Shown here: positions 9,954-20,075 of the stretch, piece after piece
Layout of the letters: the number at the start of each line of letters is the position of its first letter
Position numbering within the stretch: position 1 is the first letter of the stretch
DNA from: Poteriospumella lacustris
Taxonomy: Eukaryota; Sar; Chrysophyceae; Chromulinales; Dinobryaceae
Reading direction: 5' to 3'
Assembly (NCBI GenBank): GCA_008000375.1
Contig: SMOI01000178.1
Coordinates: 23,471 to 44,262 of the forward strand
DNA: 20,792 nt
Notes under the pieces: generated by a model
Seen by the model: only the letters and a program-made list of their open reading frames with translations
Database searches by the model: none
Told to the model about the DNA's origin: nothing
Translations under genes and position numbers: made by a program

Positions 9954-10753
9954 GATGAATTAAGGATTTTGATGGATTCAAACTTCGGACTTCTGATTCA
10001 AAAGTGATAAACTTCAAAGCTTCGTCCTTTTGATCTTCGAGTCAAATCAACGAGAAAGTTGGACAGTTTGGTGTCAAAATGTTTGTACCAAACTGCTCTT
10101 TTGACATCAATATATACGTGTTTTATGTGGTATTTCAAGAGCATCGAGATGTAGTATCCGTTGAATATATTTGTAGTACATAAATTGATTCTCATTTCCA
10201 CTAGTAGTATTGCTTTCCGTAACTCGTTTGTCGCATCGTCGTCGTGAGCACTTCTTCATGTGCTCGAGTTGTGTTCGCATTGCACAGAAAATCCCAAAGT
10301 ACTATGTATAGCAACGGGTGACCAACTGGATCTCCTTTCTATGGATGAACTTGATCTTAANNNNNNNNNNCTTAAAACAAGAACACTGAAGCAATGCGAA
10401 AGAGACCTTGTGTCAGTCAGTAGCACATTTTTTGGGTTACTCTGCACAGTTTGAGGTTTTGGGACACGGTAGACACGACACATCGTTTTTTGGACAGGTG
10501 TGTGGTCGCAGCGGCAGGACACAGCACATAAAATCACTTTTGAATTGACTGCCACCGCCTCCGAGTGTTTGTCTGCTGTTTGTCGACCGCCGTGACAAGT
10601 CCACTTGGTTTCTGCTAGTTGCAAGTATTTCAATTGTTTTGAGATATTTTCCCAGATTTCTCACTCCACAATAATTTATTGATAAAATAACTCTCTTAGG
10701 GTTTCTTCCTTTCGAAGAGAGGCTTTTTGTCGATATATTATTTGTCGAGAGTG
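9954..10753. promoter_or_regulatory. 800-bp intergenic region between divergent MORN and CBP/p300 genes
   Basis: Both genes are transcribed away from this interval, which should hold both promoters. I see no convincing gene. It contains a 10-N gap (10361-10370), a 6-bp perfect inverted repeat GAGCAC...GTGCTC (10246-10265), an 8-bp inverted repeat TGTCAAAA...TTTTGACA (about 10072-10107), and TTAGGGTTT (about 10696-10704) some 50 bp before the acetyltransferase ATG. The last resembles the plant telo-box in reverse. No tRNA, repeat array or mobile element is evident. Confidence 0.5.
10361..10370. other. Assembly gap (10 N)
   Basis: Ten N bases in the intergenic region; the true size is unknown. 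CTTAA ends the left flank (10356-10360) and also starts the right flank (10371-10375), so the two contig ends may overlap rather than be separated. Confidence 0.95.
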
Positions 10754-13700
10754 ATGATCAATAACTCGGGAACCTCACTCAATGCGGCTGCAGGCGATAT
10801 TCTAATGAATAACTCCTTCTCTCAACAAAGTGAAACCCGACGAATGAACGAAAAAAGCAGTGACAACATCGAGGGGGCTAAGGGAAATCTCCCTGTGCAA
10901 GGAAATGCTGATCAAATACACACAAGCAATTTTTATCAGCAGAGTAAGTTTCTATTGTCTCTTTTTTGATCCCTCTGAGGGAGTTTGTACTTGTTTGTGA
11001 GTACTCTGTCGTCGTTTGCGCTGTTTTTATTGCGGATAAGCAAAGGGGTCCCATTTGTTTTCTTGTCCTTTTGTTTTTCGGGGAATGGTGCGGACTTTCG
11101 TTGCATTACCGTCCCTTTTTCGTTTAAATTTCAAACTGTGACTTTCTCGAAACTCTCGCACACTCCTTTTATAACCTTGCTATTGCTACATATATTTTCA
11201 TTTGATGTTTTTCGTATTTTCACCGACACCAACTGCATTTCATCTCTAACTCACTTTTTACATTTTGCTTCACGTAGCCCAACAACTCAATCAGCCTGAG
11301 TCGCACCCTGTATCAAGTGGAGGCTTCTCTAATTCGACAAGCATTCCCATGTCCGCCCAGTCCTTTCAAATGCAGTATAATCCCCACAATCAACAAGGTA
11401 TGCTGCTTCGTATAATAACTTCATGTTCGGGTATTTTATTCTGCTTTGCATGCAGGAATGAATCATGGGAGTATGGTTGCGAATCACTCCTACCCACACA
11501 TGCAAAATATGCACTCCCATTCATTAGGAAATAATGATGCGTTTATGCATATGCCTCAAGGTGCACCGATGGCGCAGCAGTATATGTCCCACCCAAGTCA
11601 GCCCCAAAATGGTGGCAACCAAAACGGTGTCACCAACGGCCTCTCCAATTCACTTCCACAACATGGTTCGCACATTCAACAAGTCCCTCATTCTCAAAAC
11701 TTCAACCATATGCAATCTCAGGTGCAATTGCAAAGTCAACAAGAACCAATGATGGGTTCGCATATTCAAGGATCGGGCCAAGGTCAGCAGATTCCTCAGC
11801 CTCAGTATTCGCTCATGCATCGCGGCTATATGAATCAATCCCTTCATGGGATGCAACCTCAGCCACACGGATCGCACGTTAACCTACCGATGGGTTCAAC
11901 AGTTCCTTCACAATCAACCATGTATCCTTTGCAAACTCAAGGATCGTCTATGTATCCGCAAACCTCTCAAATGATGATGAATCATCCTTCCGCTATGCAC
12001 TCTCAAAGTGTATCAGTCAATCAAGTGCCCAGTTCATCTGCTGCACCAGCTGGCTTACCGTCTCGTTCACAACCTCCAAAACTTTGGCATTCACAGGAAC
12101 ATCAGCATGAAAGATCCAGTATCAGTGAAACGATTGTGAATTTGCTACGATCTCGTAGACCAAATGCGGCTGAAAATTGGACTGAAAAGCTTCCACAAAT
12201 GGCAAAAAAGCTGGAAGACGCTTTGTATCACGAAGCTGAAAGCTTCGAAGAGTATCGTGATCGCAATACGCTGAAGAATCGACTCCAAAAGTTGGCCATC
12301 CAAATGGGTAACGTCAGGTCCGGTTCCGCCAGGAATCCATCTGTGCCTGTTTCATCCTCAATGCCAATGCCACAACAGGGTCCGATGGCAAATCGTCTCC
12401 CAAACGGCCAACAAGCCGTTCCCCAAGGATCCCAAACGCAACCAGGTTCGACTTTGTCTTCGTCGGTTGTAAATCCTTCCATGGCCATACCCGCCCATTC
12501 GAATCAATTCTCTGGGGGCAGCCAGTATCCAAACCAAACGCAAATGGTGGGCAACAACAACTATTTACAGCAGTCGGCGTTCGGAGGGCAGAATCGAATG
12601 CCTAATGCCGGACACAGTGGTCAGCCGGCCTATTCGCATGTTCCGAACAATATGATGCATAATCCGGCTCAAGCATTGCCGATGCAAAATCAATCCGCTG
12701 GTCACAATTACCACCCGAATGTTGGTGGAATGGATTACGGTAGATCAATGGGTATGCAGTCGCAGTCAATGCCGCCATCATCAGGAACGTACGCGGTGAA
12801 TACAGACATGTCTCAAGGTCCTTCATACGGCGGAAGCATGAATTCTATGCCTCACGGAATGATGGTGACGCCTCAGCAAGTCTCGTCTGGGTCTGTCTTC
12901 CCTTCGATAGATGGTAACCCGACCATGATGCCGCCAAATGTCCCCGGCGCACCGTATATGTATCATGTTGGTAGCAATGGTGGTGCTCCGACAGCCAATC
13001 CTATGATGCAAATGAACACCGTTCAGAAGAAGCCTGTTTCATCAACGGCCCCCGCTATTCCTGTGTCTCAGCCAGGCCAAATACCAATGATGGTCGGTGT
13101 GGGCACTAACGCAGGCAGTGGTGCGCCCCCCGCCAACTCAGAAGAGCATAGGAAGCAAGTTTTGAAACAGCAACAACAGCGTCTGCTCCTCCTTCGGCAT
13201 GCATCGAAGTGTCCACATGAGAACAATCGTTGCCCTGTAACGCCGCATTGTTGGGGAATGAAGCAGCTTTGGAAACATATTATGAGCTGCAAGGATCAAG
13301 ACTGCAAAGTTCCACATTGTGTTTCCTCGCGCTACGTGTTATCGCATTACTCCAAGTGCAAAGAGCCGCAATGTCCTGTTTGTGGTCCTGTGCGAGATGC
13401 CATCAAGAAGAATTATGAAAGAAGCAAAGAAGTTGTCGGTATTGTGGCGAATCCCGCTGGGAATCGAGCCCCTGCACCTCCCGCCCCAGCTGCAGAAGGG
13501 AAGACTAACCACCCCCCTCCGACCCAAGAAGAACCCGCCAAGAAAAAGCGAAAGACTAATAGTGAGCAGGCGGTGAAGAACACAACATTAGTTATTCGTC
13601 CTGCTCCTGCTCCCGCTCCTGCTCCTGCTCCAACTCCTCCCAGAAAGGTGTATCCATTGGATCCTATCTCAAGTGCTATTTACACATTCGATGTCCATCA

Positions 13701-16700
13701 AATCGAGTCTCACATCAAGAGCATTCAAGAAGGTTTGCGAGTGAAGGTGTCGAAAATTAAGGAGATTTGCAAGCCTCTCATCGACGAATTGTACAAGATT
13801 CAGTATGTCCAAGATATTTTTGGGGCGCCAGTGGATTATGTTAATTTAGGATTGATGGACTATCCAGATAAAATCAAGTGTGCTATGGACTTGGGTACAG
13901 TGTCTAAAAAGTTGGATGCCGGTTCGTACAGAGACTTCGATCAAATGGCCGCCGATGTGAGGCTTACTTTCGACAATGCGATGGTGTACAACCCCGTCGG
14001 ATCAGAAATTCATCGCATTGCCAAGAACGCCAGAAAGGAATTCAACGATAAGTTCAACAAGAAAATGGCTGACTTCGATAAGAAAATAGCAGAGGATAGA
14101 CAGAATATGGATGCCTGTACTATTTGTGGAGAGGTTAAGCTTGAGTTCGCGCCCCCGGTTTTGTACTGCAGTGGAACTTGTGCCAGGGCAATCAAGAGAG
14201 GTTCTTGGTACTATACGAACAAAGCGAATACTTATTTTTGGTGCCCTCCCTGTTTCAACAGTATAAAACCCAGTGAGCCGATTCCTTTGCCTGATTGCAC
14301 CATAACCAAAGCAGAGCTGGAGAGCAATCGTAAGCAGCACAGTGAAGTTCATCCTGAATCTTGGGTTGAATGTGACGGTGGATGTGGTAGATGGGTTCAC
14401 CAAATTTGCTCGCTCTTCAATAGCCGAAGAAACGTCCAGGATCTGCCATTCGTGTGTCCGATTTGCGTCAAGGCGAAGAAAGTTACGGAACCGAACAACG
14501 CAAATATTGTTATGCCAGTCACGAAGCCGATGAAGGCGTGCGATTTACCGCGTACTGTTCTCAGTGATTTTCTGGAGAAACGGATTCAGAAGCGTTTAGA
14601 AATTGCCTACGAGGAAACTGCTGCTGTGCAGAATACCTCCATTGACAAGGTTGAGAAGTGCCCAACGTTGACATTGCGACAGGTGTCTTGCATTGACAAA
14701 GATCAAGATGTGCGAGATGGTTTCTTGACTCGCTATAAGGATAAGCAGTATCCAACGTCGTTTCCTTGTCGAGTCAAGTGTTTAGTTTTGTTCCAGAACA
14801 TTGATGGACAAGATGTCATTCTTTTCGGCATGTACGTGTACGAGTATGGTCACAACTGTCCCGAACCTAACCAACGTCGGGTGTACGTTTCGTACCTCGA
14901 CTCAGTTCACTATCTGCGGCCGAAACAGTATCGCACTTTAGTCTATCATGAGATTCTGGTGAGTTATCTTGACTATGTCAAGGCTCGAGGCTTTCATACA
15001 GCGCACATTTGGGCGTGTCCTCCGCAAAAGGGAGATGATTATATTCTTCACATTCACCCGGCTGATCAGAAGACACCTCGTCCACAAACGTTGCGAATCT
15101 GGTACGAACAGATGCTCAAGCGTTGCGTTGAGAGAGGAATTGTGGTTGAAATGACGGATTTGCATACGGAGTTCCTTACTGAAGCGAATAATGATGCAAC
15201 CTTACTGCCGTACTTTGAGGGTGATTATTGGGTGAATGAAGCTGAAGTTATCATCAAAAATCTCACCGAAGGGAAGAAGGGCGGCAGTTCGTCTTCAATT
15301 GATGATAATGCGGGGCAGGCAAAGAGAAAGTCGAAGGCGAAAAGAGCCGAAGGAAAAGACGTTGTTACTGGTACCAGCTCGAAGAATGAGCGGGACCCCT
15401 TGTTGGCGAAGTTGTCCGGTATTATTGAGCCCATGAAAGACACATTCTTCGTTGCTCGTTTGCATCCAAAAGAGTTTGCAGAAAGCTTCAAATCACAAGT
15501 TGTTGTTTCGCCCCAAGATGAAGCAGCGAGCTCCGGTGATCTCAAAGGTCAAAGTGATGTGCTCAGCAGAGACGATGTGGTGATGCCTGCCATACCGGAT
15601 GAGTCGAAGGATAAGCTCGATCAAGCAGAGGCGAAGGAGTCCGATGATTTCAAGTCACCCGAGGAGATTCAAGTCTCCGAGCCGGCGATTGAGGCTATGA
15701 ATGTTGATGAGCCTGTTGTTCCTCAGGCCTCCGAACTACCATCTTCGGACGCGGACACCAGTGCCGCGTCTAAAGTGGACGAGTCAGTTATTGAGTCTAA
15801 GGATGAGACTCAGTCGTCTTCCACTGCCGCCGCTGCAGAGCCTGAACCAACTTCAAGCGAAGCTCCTAATGTCGAAACCGATGCGGCTGTGGTCTCGACT
15901 GTGAAGAGGTTGATCATGTGCGGGGAGGACATGCCTGTTCTCCCTGACAATACGGAAGACGTTGATGAGCCACAGCAAAACGAGCATTTTGAAACCCGCC
16001 AGTCGTTCTTGAATCTTTGTCAAGGAAACCACTACCAATTCGACCAATTGCGCCGCGCGAAACATTCCAGTATGATGGTTTTGTACCATCTGCACAATCC
16101 CGACGCGCCTAAGTTCGTTCCAACCTGCTCTCATTGCAAGGAGAACATTCTTCAACAAGCATACCATTGCCGCAGTTGTGAGATTGATTTTTGTCCCGCG
16201 TGTGTGGCGCAGCATGGCCCGCGTATCCACAATCATCCGTTGCAGCAAGTTGGTTCCGCTCCGCAAATTGTCACTGAAGAGCAGCGTAAAGAACGCGAAC
16301 GCAGTATCAAGCTTCATATGCAGCTTCTTAGTCATGCTGCGAATTGTGGGGGTTGTGAATCGAAGAATTGTGGCAGAATGAAGGTTAGTTGTGTGTCGTT
16401 TGTTGATCCGATGCGCTCATCTTTACTCATCGAGAGCACCTGCAATGTAGGAGTTTTTGAAGCACGAAGATGGCTGCGAGAAGAAGGCTGCGGGTGGATG
16501 TCGAATTTGTTCGCGAATGTCGAATTTGTTGCATTTGCATGCCCGTCAATGTAAAGCCGAAAGTTGCAAAGTTCCGCATTGCGTCGAGCTTCGGGAGCAA
16601 TTCAGGTACGCTGACTGTGGTTTCGTCGTTGATCTTGCAGCTAATCATTGAACTGTGCGTAGAAAATTGCAAATGAGTCAAATGCAAATGGATGATCGTC

Positions 16701-16771
16701 GGCGACAACAGATGAATTTGGAGTATAACCGAGGCACGCAAAAATCTCGTGGGGATGATGACGATGATTGA
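10754..16771 (+). CDS. CBP/p300-family histone acetyltransferase
   Basis: Transcriptional co-activator that acetylates histones and factors. Exons 10754-10943, 11278-11397, 11456-16383, 16451-16605 and 16663-16771 keep frame and give 1,833 residues; an in-frame TAG at 10697 precedes the first ATG. Domains: a Gln/Met/Asn/Ser-rich N-terminus; KIX (about 313-387); TAZ1 zinc finger (668-755); KKKRK nuclear signal near 799 and an Ala-Pro linker; bromodomain (838-972); RING/PHD-type cysteine-rich region (987-1118); KAT11 catalytic domain (1130-1375); ZZ finger (1644-1702); TAZ2 (1715-1800), rebuilt only after removing introns 3 and 4. HIWACPP with Trp1289 and Tyr1320 (in WYEQML) match p300 Trp1436 and Tyr1467, with the same 31-residue spacing, so it should be active. 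A Lys-rich acidic linker follows the HAT. The tail ends in a run of Asp. KIX lies before TAZ1, unlike animal CBP/p300. Confidence 0.95.
10944..11277 (+). other. Intron 1 of the CBP/p300 gene, 334 bp
   Basis: Donor A|GTAAGT, acceptor TTCACGTAG|CCC. It is more than four times the length of any other intron here. It is pyrimidine-rich and contains a small palindrome (TCCCTCTGAGGGA). No ORF or RNA gene inside it is convincing. Long first introns often carry regulatory sequence; that is inference. Confidence 0.85.
13600..13640 (+). repeat. GCTCCT hexamer run encoding an Ala-Pro linker
   Basis: About five near-perfect copies of GCTCCT encode alternating Pro-Ala between the nuclear localisation signal and the bromodomain of the acetyltransferase. 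Such linkers are stiff and extended, and prone to length change. Confidence 0.8.
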
Positions 16772-17297
16772 GGATTAGGTGCCTGCTAGTTTGTAATTTA
16801 TTTAAAGCGTTGGCTTTTGTTTTGTTTCTCTTGGAACGAACAAAAGATATGGCGTTTGCTCTCAATCATGGAGTTTAGAAGTTGTGATGTTCGTTAATTT
16901 GTTTGCAGTCTTCGTACTTTGTTTCGTATGGCTCTTTTTCCGAAATCAGACGAGCATCTCTGGAACAACAATGGCTTTGACATTGCTCCATATGAGTATT
17001 TAGGCGGACACAAGGATTCCTCACACGAGAGGAGGGCCCTGGTGAATGAAGTGTTGCTGCCGTTTCAACGGTCGTGCTGAGCAGTGTAACTGTTGGTGCG
17101 GGAGGCTGCTGCGTGAACAGTGTACAACAAGGTGGAGCGTCGATCGACAAACAAACTAACCGGACCGTCGAAATACAAACTTGCTCACATCAACGCGCTA
17201 CATTCCTTCAAGAACGAAGCGCTTTGACATTTAATGCTTCCCGTTGCGCCAGATCCATTTCTTCCCCATCTCAGGAATTAGCCCATTCGTTCCCTCA
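16772..17297. promoter_or_regulatory. Intergenic region after CBP/p300, before MLO-like gene
   Basis: 526 bp between two genes on the same strand. It must hold the acetyltransferase 3' end and the promoter and leader of the membrane-protein gene. TGTAA at 16792-16796 is 21 nt past the stop and could be a poly(A) signal. An in-frame TAA at 17232 limits the next gene's start. Reading frames within it lack ATG starts or family features, and I see no gene. Confidence 0.45.
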
Positions 17298-19751
17298 ATG
17301 TCCAGCAATCACCGTAATGTTTTGGACGCCATAGCTGATACAACGGTTGAAGTTGGTTTGGAACTGTTCGAAGTCGCCTTAGGTGGCTCGTCCCATGCTG
17401 GTTCAAGCCACAGCTCTGGCCATGGGGCAGACAATAGCTCAAGTCATGGTTCCAGTCATGGTTCCAGTCATGCTGAGGGCTCTCATCAGCTATTCGGCTC
17501 ACTAGAATCGCTGGACTCGGGAAAATGGACGCTTTCGTTGATTATTGTGGTTTGCTCTGTTCTCTTTATTGAGGCGATATTTCATATCGTTCATGTCTTC
17601 ACTGAAGATTCGCCGTTTCACAAGGTGATCCTCGCACTTGAAAAGGAATTGATGATTGTGGGAGTGACCGCCTTTATGTTCAAAATAATTCTATCATCGA
17701 TCGCGGACATTGATGAAATGTGGAAATTTTCGCTTGAGATCGCCGGTATGATATGGAATGGTCTGTGCGACGAGAGGAGTTCCTAACCTTGTGTCTCATT
17801 GTAGATTTGATTATTCCGCTCTTTTCCTTCACGAACTGCTTTATCAGCCTGATCCTAATTTTTCGGTCCCTGCATCATTGCGACATTTGGAGCAAGGCCT
17901 ATCACCTCAAACCTGCGGAGCTTCTGGATGAATACGTCTCGAGTCCTTTCCGCTTGCAGTTGCGAAGGTGGTTTCCCACGTTCAGCAAATTGATCGAGGA
18001 AATCGAGTTTCAGTTTATGCATGACATATTTTGCCAGCAATACTCCGTTCAGAAAAAGGCCTTTGCTTTTGACGAGTATGCTAGTCTTGTCTACGAACGG
18101 TTCATTCAGCACATCATCGAGCTCCGCCTTTACCACTGGGTTGTGCTCGTCGCATTGCTGATGTTCTACTGGATCCCGAACGAAGTTGTTCAAGATGTGT
18201 ATGCGTGTCATGATCACGGCAATGAGCACTTTTGTCTCCACCACGGTGCAACGGTGCTGTTGATCATCTTCGGTAAGATTGTTTCTTTTCACGCCATCGT
18301 TTGGTCGATTGAGTAACCTCCTGTACTGACAGGATGCGGCCTGCTGTTCATCACTTTGTGCTTCGCAATCGCTTCTCGTCACTACTTGCGTGCGATTTTG
18401 CAGCAAAATGGCTTGGTCACCATCGATGACTACCCGTCATATCTACAAATAATGGACAACGAAGTCGACATGGTGCAAGAAACGAAGCGCCTTGGTGAAA
18501 ATGAGCTGAAAGCGGTGATTCAGGCTGCCTTGAAGGACGTCAGCCATGCACATAGTTCTCACCAGCAGCATCATCATCACAAGGTTTTGAAGGAATTTGG
18601 TCGCTGGCTTGGAAGTGCGTTGGAGGATTGTCGTGGATGCTTTCGCTCGAGTAGCAGCTCCATTGCACCTGCTGATTCGACATACAATGAGGATGAACTT
18701 CGCGCCATGATCAACGCTTCTTTCAAGAAAATTCGTGAGTCTGATGATGCGTCGTCGGAGATTGGGGAGGCCGTTAACGCATCTGTAGCTCCTGAAGACG
18801 AAAAAGAGGCGCAAGCAGTATCAAAGACCGCCTCAAACATGTCGCCAAAGCACAAGCTCAAGCACAATACGTTCAAGCACGGCCATCTCCGACAATTGAC
18901 CGACATTTTCTTTTTGCGAAACCCGACTCTATACTTCGAGGGGGTGCAGATGCTGCTGCTTCCTCTCGCGCTGTATTTCGCCGTGTGGATGGTTGAATTC
19001 AGTGTTTACAAGGAGGAAGCATATCTGAAGGTATTGGGCGTCACATACCGGCAATCGATGTGCACCTTTGATCCGACTATGCTGTGCAGTTCGTGTCTCT
19101 GTTCATAGGATTTCTCAGTGTTTTCTGTGTGATGTACGTCGTAAAATCGGCAGCCCTTCTCAAGGTAAGGACTTTGTGTGAAGCTCGACGGGGTACTTTT
19201 GTCCATCTAATCAGTCTTTGGTGAAGGCCATGTACCACGTTGATAAAGATGCCATGCTGGAAGTTATTGAGCAAACAGAAGGCTCTCGACTGTTGGGCGA
19301 AACTATTCGAGAGAAGCTGTTGCAGCGGTTGGCAAGTGTCAGCGGTGATGCGTATTCAACACTTCGAAATTTGTTCGACGAAATCGATAAAAACAGATCC
19401 AACAAACTCAGTCGAGTAGAATTCGAGATATTGATGGATCGCTTGGAAGTCAACTTCTCTCGCAAAAAGTGGAAGCAGATCTACCATGAGATCGACAGGA
19501 ACTACGATGACGAAATATCTTTCGACGAGTTCTTTATCTTTTTGTTTCCGAATCATGACTACGCCACGGCAAATGAAATCAAACGACTGAAGATTGTGCG
19601 ATCGCGCATCGTTCAGCGCCAGCAAGATCTGCGGGCATCTATTTTTAGCGGCAAAACAAACGCTTCTCCTCAATTCGACAATATTTTGGAAAAGGTTCCG
19701 GACACCTCGGCGGATGTCGAGAGTGCACCCAACAACGAGGCGGCCGCCTAA
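17298..19751 (+). CDS. MLO-like seven-helix membrane protein with C-terminal EF-hands
   Basis: Exons 17298-17745, 17805-18272, 18333-19030, 19090-19164 and 19215-19751 (introns 59, 60, 59, 50 bp) give 741 residues; the ATG is the first after an in-frame TAA. Hydrophobic segments: about 77-98, 117-137, 150-170, 260-276, 298-320, 510-530 and 539-558. Resemblance to plant MLO proteins (calcium-linked seven-pass proteins, N-terminus outside) rests on ALEKELMIVGV before helix 2, AFAFDEYASLVYE before helix 4, and FFLRNPTLYFEGVQ before helix 6. Helix spacing fits except for a short loop 2-3 and a long loop 5-6. Instead of a plant-type calmodulin-binding tail, two canonical EF-hand loops follow: 620-631 (DKNRSNKLSRVE) and 657-668 (DRNYDDEISFDE). 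Before helix 1 is a His/Ser/Gly-rich stretch. A Ca-gated channel or sensor is inferred. If not MLO, it is an unrecognised EF-hand polytopic family. Confidence 0.75.
17442..17472 (+). repeat. 12-bp tandem repeat in the His-rich segment
   Basis: AGTCATGGTTCC occurs twice in tandem, followed by a partial third copy (AGTCATG). It encodes Ser-His-Gly-Ser units of the histidine-rich N-terminus of the MLO-like protein, so this segment can vary in length by slippage. Confidence 0.85.
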
Positions 19752-19923
19752 ATCTTTTGGCGATCTCTGCGTGTGGGGAAGCATTATCGTTGGGTCATTG
19801 TCTCTTGTGAATTTGGTTTTCTTCGCAGTATTTCTGCATTGGTTGTATGTGCGTTACGTGCATGAAGATGGGCCTCTGGCGGTGTTGTCATACGTTCGAA
19901 GTCCATCGGCCTTAACGCCGTAG
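19714..19923 (+). CDS. Candidate 69-residue single-helix ORF overlapping the MLO-like 3' end
   Basis: ATG at 19714 lies in the +1 frame within the last codons of the MLO-like gene, and the ORF runs to TAG at 19921-19923. It begins with a basic stretch (MSRVHPTTRRPPKSF), followed by one strong hydrophobic segment (about residues 23-47). It could be a small membrane protein, a C-terminal extension reached by +1 frameshift or an unseen splice, or a chance open frame in the 3' UTR. No family is recognised. A weak 58-bp GT-AG pair (GTGTGG...TTCGCAG) also lies inside it, which would fit a 3'-UTR intron instead. Confidence 0.25.
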   Translation: MSRVHPTTRRPPKSFGDLCVWGSIIVGSLSLVNLVFFAVFLHWLYVRYVHEDGPLAVLSYVRSPSALTP

Positions 19924-20011
19924 ATGGAACTTGTGCCTCAGCGATATAAAGGTTATCATATAGTTAATCCAGTTAATGTGTTTCTCTATTTCCATTCAAC
20001 TCGTTCCAAAC

Positions 20012-20017
20012 AATAAA
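20012..20017 (+). terminator. AATAAA poly(A) signal, MLO-like gene
   Basis: The only canonical AATAAA noticed in a 3' flank in this window. It lies 261 nt after the MLO-like stop and about 60 nt before the convergent gene's stop. If used, the 69-residue open frame at 19714-19923 is inside this transcript. Confidence 0.45.
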
Positions 20018-20075
20018 AGCTCCGTGACACAACTGAGTTGAGCAGCAAAAAGTAATTGTTGGATTACGGACTACT

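Noticed and set aside
10069-10110. Interleaved inverted repeats (TTTGGT/ACCAAA and TGTCAAAA/TTTTGACA) suggesting a pseudoknot
   Set aside because: Stems of 6-8 bp in AT-rich intergenic DNA are expected by chance; no known RNA family matches.
10256-10633. Open frames on both strands running through the N gap
   Set aside because: They depend on unknown bases read as amino acids, start at non-ATG codons, and show no domain.
10944-11277. Box C/D snoRNA in the long acetyltransferase intron
   Set aside because: A CTGA and a TTGATGT are present, but no proper paired C (RTGATGA) and D boxes with a terminal stem.
10985-11299. Plus-strand frame in intron 1 running into exon 2
   Set aside because: It starts at TTG and uses the wrong frame of exon 2, while strong splice sites exclude it.
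16875-17150. Minus-strand 91-residue frame in the acetyltransferase to MLO-like spacer
   Set aside because: It begins at TTG; no conserved pattern and no splice partners.
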